Assembly (NCBI GenBank): GCA_031290405.1
Contig: JAITNO010000031.1
Location: forward strand, 1 to 6,798
DNA: 6,798 nucleotides
DNA from: Spirochaetaceae bacterium
Lineage (GTDB): Bacteria; Spirochaetota; Spirochaetia; Treponematales; Breznakiellaceae
Reading direction: 5' to 3'
Shown here: piece after piece, positions 4,610-6,798 of the stretch
Layout: every line of letters begins with the position of its first letter
Position numbering within the stretch: the first letter of the stretch is position 1
The notes under the pieces: model-generated
The model's input: the letters and a program-made list of their open reading frames with translations, nothing else
What the model was told of the DNA's origin: nothing
Database searches by the model: none
Program-made: the position numbers and the translations under genes

Positions 4610-5339
4610 ACCGGGCACAGACGCTCGCCGGTTTGTTCATAACAAGAAGATGCCGCTCTTCGTCCAGAAACGGCACAGGACAGGGGATGACGCGGCATCC
4701 CCCCACAACACATTCGACGGCCGCACACTCACGGCGAATCCTCTCCGCCTTGCCCTTGTAGGCCGCAAGAACCCCGCGCTCACGCGCCAGGCCGAACAGC
4801 GTTTTCACCAACTGCGGCGACAGAGGGCGGAACGCGCGAAACGCAACCACGTCGAAACGCCCACCCCCCGCGCCTGCCGCCGCAGCCGCCGCTTCGACCG
4901 AACACTGTTCAATCGAAACGTTCTTTAAGGCAAGGAGCGCGGCAACGTAGCGCAAGAAATCAGCGCGGCGCCCCATCCTTTCGATAAGCGTCCAGTGCAC
5001 ATCCCCCAGCGCCAGCGCCAGAGGAATCCCCGGGAACCCCGCCCCCGAACCCACGTCGGCGGCTTCCCCCCGAGCCCCCGCCGCCGACTCACGCAATGCG
5101 CGGACAACAACACCCAGCGGAGCAAGCGAATCCAGCACATGGCGGATAATCAACTCATCGCGCTCCCGATACGAAACCAAGCCGTAGGCCCTGTTGAACG
5201 CCTCAATCTCCGCCACGTACCTTTCAAGCCCATCCAACACAACCCCAAGACGAGGCCGCAGCGCACCCGCCGCATCAGCGTCGCCGTCGCACAAGCGCAG
5301 CAACCCCGCCTCAAGCACATCCACCGCAGAGCCGCTCAC
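4608..5339 (-). CDS. rsmG: 16S rRNA (guanine-527-N7)-methyltransferase RsmG
   Basis: S-adenosylmethionine-dependent methyltransferase that modifies G527 in the 530 loop of 16S rRNA; formerly gidB. The product has 243 residues against 207 in E. coli, the extra length being mostly N-terminal plus Ala/Gly-rich insertions (87-92, 150-160). Visible motifs are FNRAYGLVSYRERDE (48-62), the family marker RHVLDS (66-71), the SAM loop DVGSGAGFPGIPLAL (95-109), FRAFRPL (167-173), the YKG (194-196) and the C-terminal LDEERHLLVM (225-234). The start is GTG at 5339, overlapping the mltD TGA as GTGA. No clear Shine-Dalgarno sequence precedes it, which fits re-initiation by ribosomes leaving mltD. GTG codons 6 and 8 are alternative starts. 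In other bacteria loss of RsmG gives low-level streptomycin resistance. Confidence 0.95.
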   Translation of the reverse strand: MSGSAVDVLEAGLLRLCDGDADAAGALRPRLGVVLDGLERYVAEIEAFNRAYGLVSYRERDELIIRHVLDSLAPLGVVVRALRESAAGARGEAADVGSGAGFPGIPLALALGDVHWTLIERMGRRADFLRYVAALLALKNVSIEQCSVEAAAAAAGAGGGRFDVVAFRAFRPLSPQLVKTLFGLARERGVLAAYKGKAERIRRECAAVECVVGGCRVIPCPVPFLDEERHLLVMNKPASVCAR

Positions 5340-6634
5340 GGAACGCGCAACACCCGGCCCGGCCGCAGCACACCGTCAATCGAAAGACCGTTCACGCAGG
5401 CAAGATCCTCCGGCGCAACATCGTACACACGGGCAATCCCCCAAAGCGTATCCCCCGCCTTCACCGTCCAGCTCCCCACCCAGTCCGCCGCCGCCGGCTC
5501 AGGCCCCCCGCGATAGGGCGCCACATCCTTCACCAAGCGAATCGCAATCCTCTGTCCCGGCCTCAGCCTGTCCGCGTCCAGCCCCGCATTGTCCGACAGC
5601 AGAACCCCGATGCCCACCCCATAGTACGCCGAAAGCGCGTAAAGCGTATCCCCCGACCTCACCGTGTAGAGATGGAAATCCAGAAGCTTCAGCTCGGCGT
5701 TCTCCAGCGCCGCCCGAATCGCCCCCTCCTCTTCGCGCCTCACCTTCAGTTGATACGCCCCCGGCGGCGTTACCAAAGACAAAAGCTCACAGTTCGCCCG
5801 GCGGAGCGCCTCAGCGTCCACACCCGCGCACTGCGCAAGCAGCGCGACGTTCACCTGCCTGTCAAGCTCAATGCGAACCCACGAGTAGCCCACCTCCGGC
5901 CTGCAAATATCCAGATTGAACCTGCGCGGATTCGACACAATGTAGTAAATCGCCGCCAGCTTAGGAACATAGGCGACGCTCTCCGCCTTCAGAACGCCCT
6001 TTTCGCAGAGCAGCCAGAAATCCTTCAGACCCGAACCCTTAATCGCCCGCGCAATCGCCCCCGCGCCCGAATTATACGCCGCAAGAGCCAGCGCCCAGTC
6101 CCCAAACTCCTTGTAGTGCGCCTCCAGCTTGGAAAGCGCCGCCGACGTCGCCAGCCAGAAATCGCGCCGGTCGTCGCGCCATTCATCGATCTTCATATAC
6201 GGATAGATGCTGTTGCTCATAAACTGCCACAAACCCATCGCCCCCGACGCACTGCGCGCCTGGGGCAGAAAACCCGATTCAATCAGAGGAAGGAAGACCA
6301 GTTCCGGCGGAAGCCCCCGTTTTTCAACCTCCGCCCGCACAAACGCAAGATACGGTTCCCCGTTCCGCAGACACGATTCAATCCACCGCAGCTGCCCCCG
6401 CGTAGAATACCGCGCCAGCGCAGCCTGAACCTCCGCCCGTTCCAGAGACGCAACCGTCGGAAGCCTCATCTCCCCCTCCACCCCGCCGCGCCGCCGCGCC
6501 GCGCCCTCCGCCTCCGCCTCCGCCTCCCTTGCCCGCAGCGGACGCCCAGCGCTCGCCGCCGCACCCTCCGCCTCCAGCGAGCATACCGCGCACAGCGCAT
6601 AACACACACATAAAACCTTTCCGTACATCATCAT
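5336..6634 (-). CDS. mltD: Membrane-bound lytic murein transglycosylase (MltD-like) with two LysM domains
   Basis: Exported enzyme that cleaves the glycan strand of peptidoglycan to form 1,6-anhydro ends. It has 432 residues. Residues 1-22 form a short signal sequence (YGKVLCVCYALCAVCSLEA); four cysteines (9, 11, 15, 18) make a lipoprotein possible, but no classical lipobox is present. Residues 23-56 are a low-complexity Ala/Glu/Arg linker. The SLT domain (about 104-215) shows the catalytic E119 in LPLIESGF, then SASGAMGLWQFM (128-139) and LALAAYNSG (182-190). Two LysM domains follow, YTVRSGDTLYAL onward (323-365) and WTVKAGDTLWGI onward (389-430), which bind GlcNAc polymers. Three ATG codons in a row (6634, 6631, 6628) could each start it; a GGG just upstream best suits the third. 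It heads the cassette and its TGA overlaps the rsmG GTG. A C10 tract lies 33 bp upstream. Confidence 0.95.
   Translation of the reverse strand: MMMYGKVLCVCYALCAVCSLEAEGAAASAGRPLRAREAEAEAEGAARRRGGVEGEMRLPTVASLERAEVQAALARYSTRGQLRWIESCLRNGEPYLAFVRAEVEKRGLPPELVFLPLIESGFLPQARSASGAMGLWQFMSNSIYPYMKIDEWRDDRRDFWLATSAALSKLEAHYKEFGDWALALAAYNSGAGAIARAIKGSGLKDFWLLCEKGVLKAESVAYVPKLAAIYYIVSNPRRFNLDICRPEVGYSWVRIELDRQVNVALLAQCAGVDAEALRRANCELLSLVTPPGAYQLKVRREEEGAIRAALENAELKLLDFHLYTVRSGDTLYALSAYYGVGIGVLLSDNAGLDADRLRPGQRIAIRLVKDVAPYRGGPEPAAADWVGSWTVKAGDTLWGIARVYDVAPEDLACVNGLSIDGVLRPGRVLRVP
6505..6528 (-). repeat. Hexamer repeat in the mltD linker
   Basis: Three perfect CCTCCG units and a fourth ending CCTCCC (GAGGCG on the coding strand) encode the Glu-Ala repeat EAEAEAEG in the linker after the signal sequence. 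The unit is a multiple of 3, so copy changes would lengthen or shorten the linker without breaking the frame. Confidence 0.85.
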
Positions 6635-6667
6635 CCCATCATAAAGGAAAGATCCGGGAGAGGGGAG

Positions 6668-6677
6668 CCCCCCCCCC
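6668..6677 (-). repeat. C10 tract (G10 on the mltD sense strand)
   Basis: An uninterrupted ten-base homopolymer starts 33 bp upstream of the first mltD ATG. On the - strand it reads G10 followed by CTCCCC, which can pair with part of the run, repeating the layout at 292-307. A second shorter C5 (6680-6684) lies next to it. Homopolymers of this length are prone to slippage. In Treponema pallidum poly-G tracts of variable length upstream of genes are known to modulate transcription; whether this one does is unknown. Confidence 0.9.
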
Positions 6678-6689
6678 GTCCCCCGTATT

Positions 6690-6745
6690 GCCTCATAAAT
6701 AAATGTAACTTTCGAGGTGGATGCCTCATAATTAAAAATGCAACT
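6690..6745. repeat. Degenerate direct repeat upstream of mltD
   Basis: GCCTCATAA-ATAA-ATGTAACT (6690-6710) recurs as GCCTCATAA-TTAAAA-ATGCAACT (6723-6745), 12 nt apart, with a 2-nt length difference in the middle. The AT-rich cores contrast with the GC-rich surroundings. The second copy sits inside an inverted repeat, CTCATA (6725-6730) and TATGAG (6745-6750). The function is not known. I found no -35/-10 pair at proper spacing within it. Confidence 0.8.
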
Positions 6746-6768
6746 ATGAGCCCCCCTTGGAATTGGGA

Positions 6769-6792
6769 ACAGAAGGATGGATATTCTTCTGT
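6769..6792. other. Inverted repeat near the right edge
   Basis: ACAGAAG (6769-6775) and CTTCTGT (6786-6792) are perfect 7-bp arms around a 10-nt loop. No T-run follows on either strand within the window, so a terminator is not supported; an operator or the end of a gene beyond the edge is possible. The rest of 6635-6798 shows no gene. Confidence 0.5.
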
Positions 6793-6798
6793 CCGTTA

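Noticed and set aside
3555..4928. 457-codon + strand open frame rich in Arg, His and Pro
   Set aside because: It lies antisense to pdp and rsmG, has the amino-acid bias of a GC-rich shadow frame and shows no recognisable motif.
5672..6613. 313-codon + strand open frame
   Set aside because: Arg/Pro-rich shadow of mltD with no domain.
6680..6745. mltD promoter inside the AT-rich direct repeats
   Set aside because: TTGCAT and TTACAT occur on the - strand, but the sequences 16-18 nt downstream (CCACCT, CGGGGG) are not -10 boxes.

Overview
The window is a GC-rich bacterial chromosome segment with six recognisable or partly recognisable genes. On the + strand are ptsI (PTS enzyme I), nth (endonuclease III) and a short hybrid relic of a BrnT-type toxin-antitoxin pair. 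On the - strand lies a tightly packed cassette read mltD (lytic transglycosylase with two LysM domains), then rsmG (16S rRNA methyltransferase), then pdp/deoA (pyrimidine-nucleoside phosphorylase). The two sets converge at about 3295, where opposing stop codons share one TTAA. The lineage cannot be fixed from these genes. The gene content, the repeated long poly-G/poly-C tracts and the PTS enzyme I without visible ptsH or sugar transporters suggest a spirochaete of the Treponema kind, but this is only a weak inference. There is no rRNA, tRNA, CRISPR array or transposase.

Left edge (1-478). This gene-poor region is the most unusual part. Thirteen perfect copies of the octamer TTCGTACG (11-114) are followed by (CG)7 (121-134). 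A near-consensus sigma-70 promoter (TTGACA, 17 bp, GATAAT; 212-184) fires leftward into them. An ATG sits at its predicted start point and opens a frame with no stop through both repeats to the window edge. Because 8 is not a multiple of 3, gaining or losing one octamer would shift the frame of anything downstream, and the repeat itself is open in all six frames. This is the architecture of a simple-sequence contingency (phase-variable) locus whose body lies outside the window. Between this promoter and ptsI come four runs of 7-8 G, a 29-nt pyrimidine tract, a dense series of small hairpins and a 17-bp palindrome overlapping a weak candidate ptsI promoter.

Middle (479-3297). ptsI is complete, with every catalytic residue in place. 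nth follows after 113 bp, with all four iron-sulfur cysteines. After a G9 tract comes a 68-codon reading frame that starts like a BrnT toxin and ends like the DNA-binding part of its antitoxin, cut short at the pdp end.

Right (3294-6798). mltD and rsmG overlap by GTGA. The rsmG stop is part of the pdp Shine-Dalgarno sequence, so the three are probably one translationally coupled operon. Upstream of mltD lie a C10 (G10 on the coding strand) tract, a degenerate direct repeat and two inverted repeats, but no convincing promoter.

Working together: enzyme I feeds phosphate from PEP into PTS or PTS-linked signalling, Nth repairs oxidised pyrimidines, MltD trims peptidoglycan, RsmG methylates G527 of 16S rRNA and Pdp salvages pyrimidine nucleosides. 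They do not form one pathway. The notable theme is regulatory: unstable simple repeats at the left edge and upstream of mltD.
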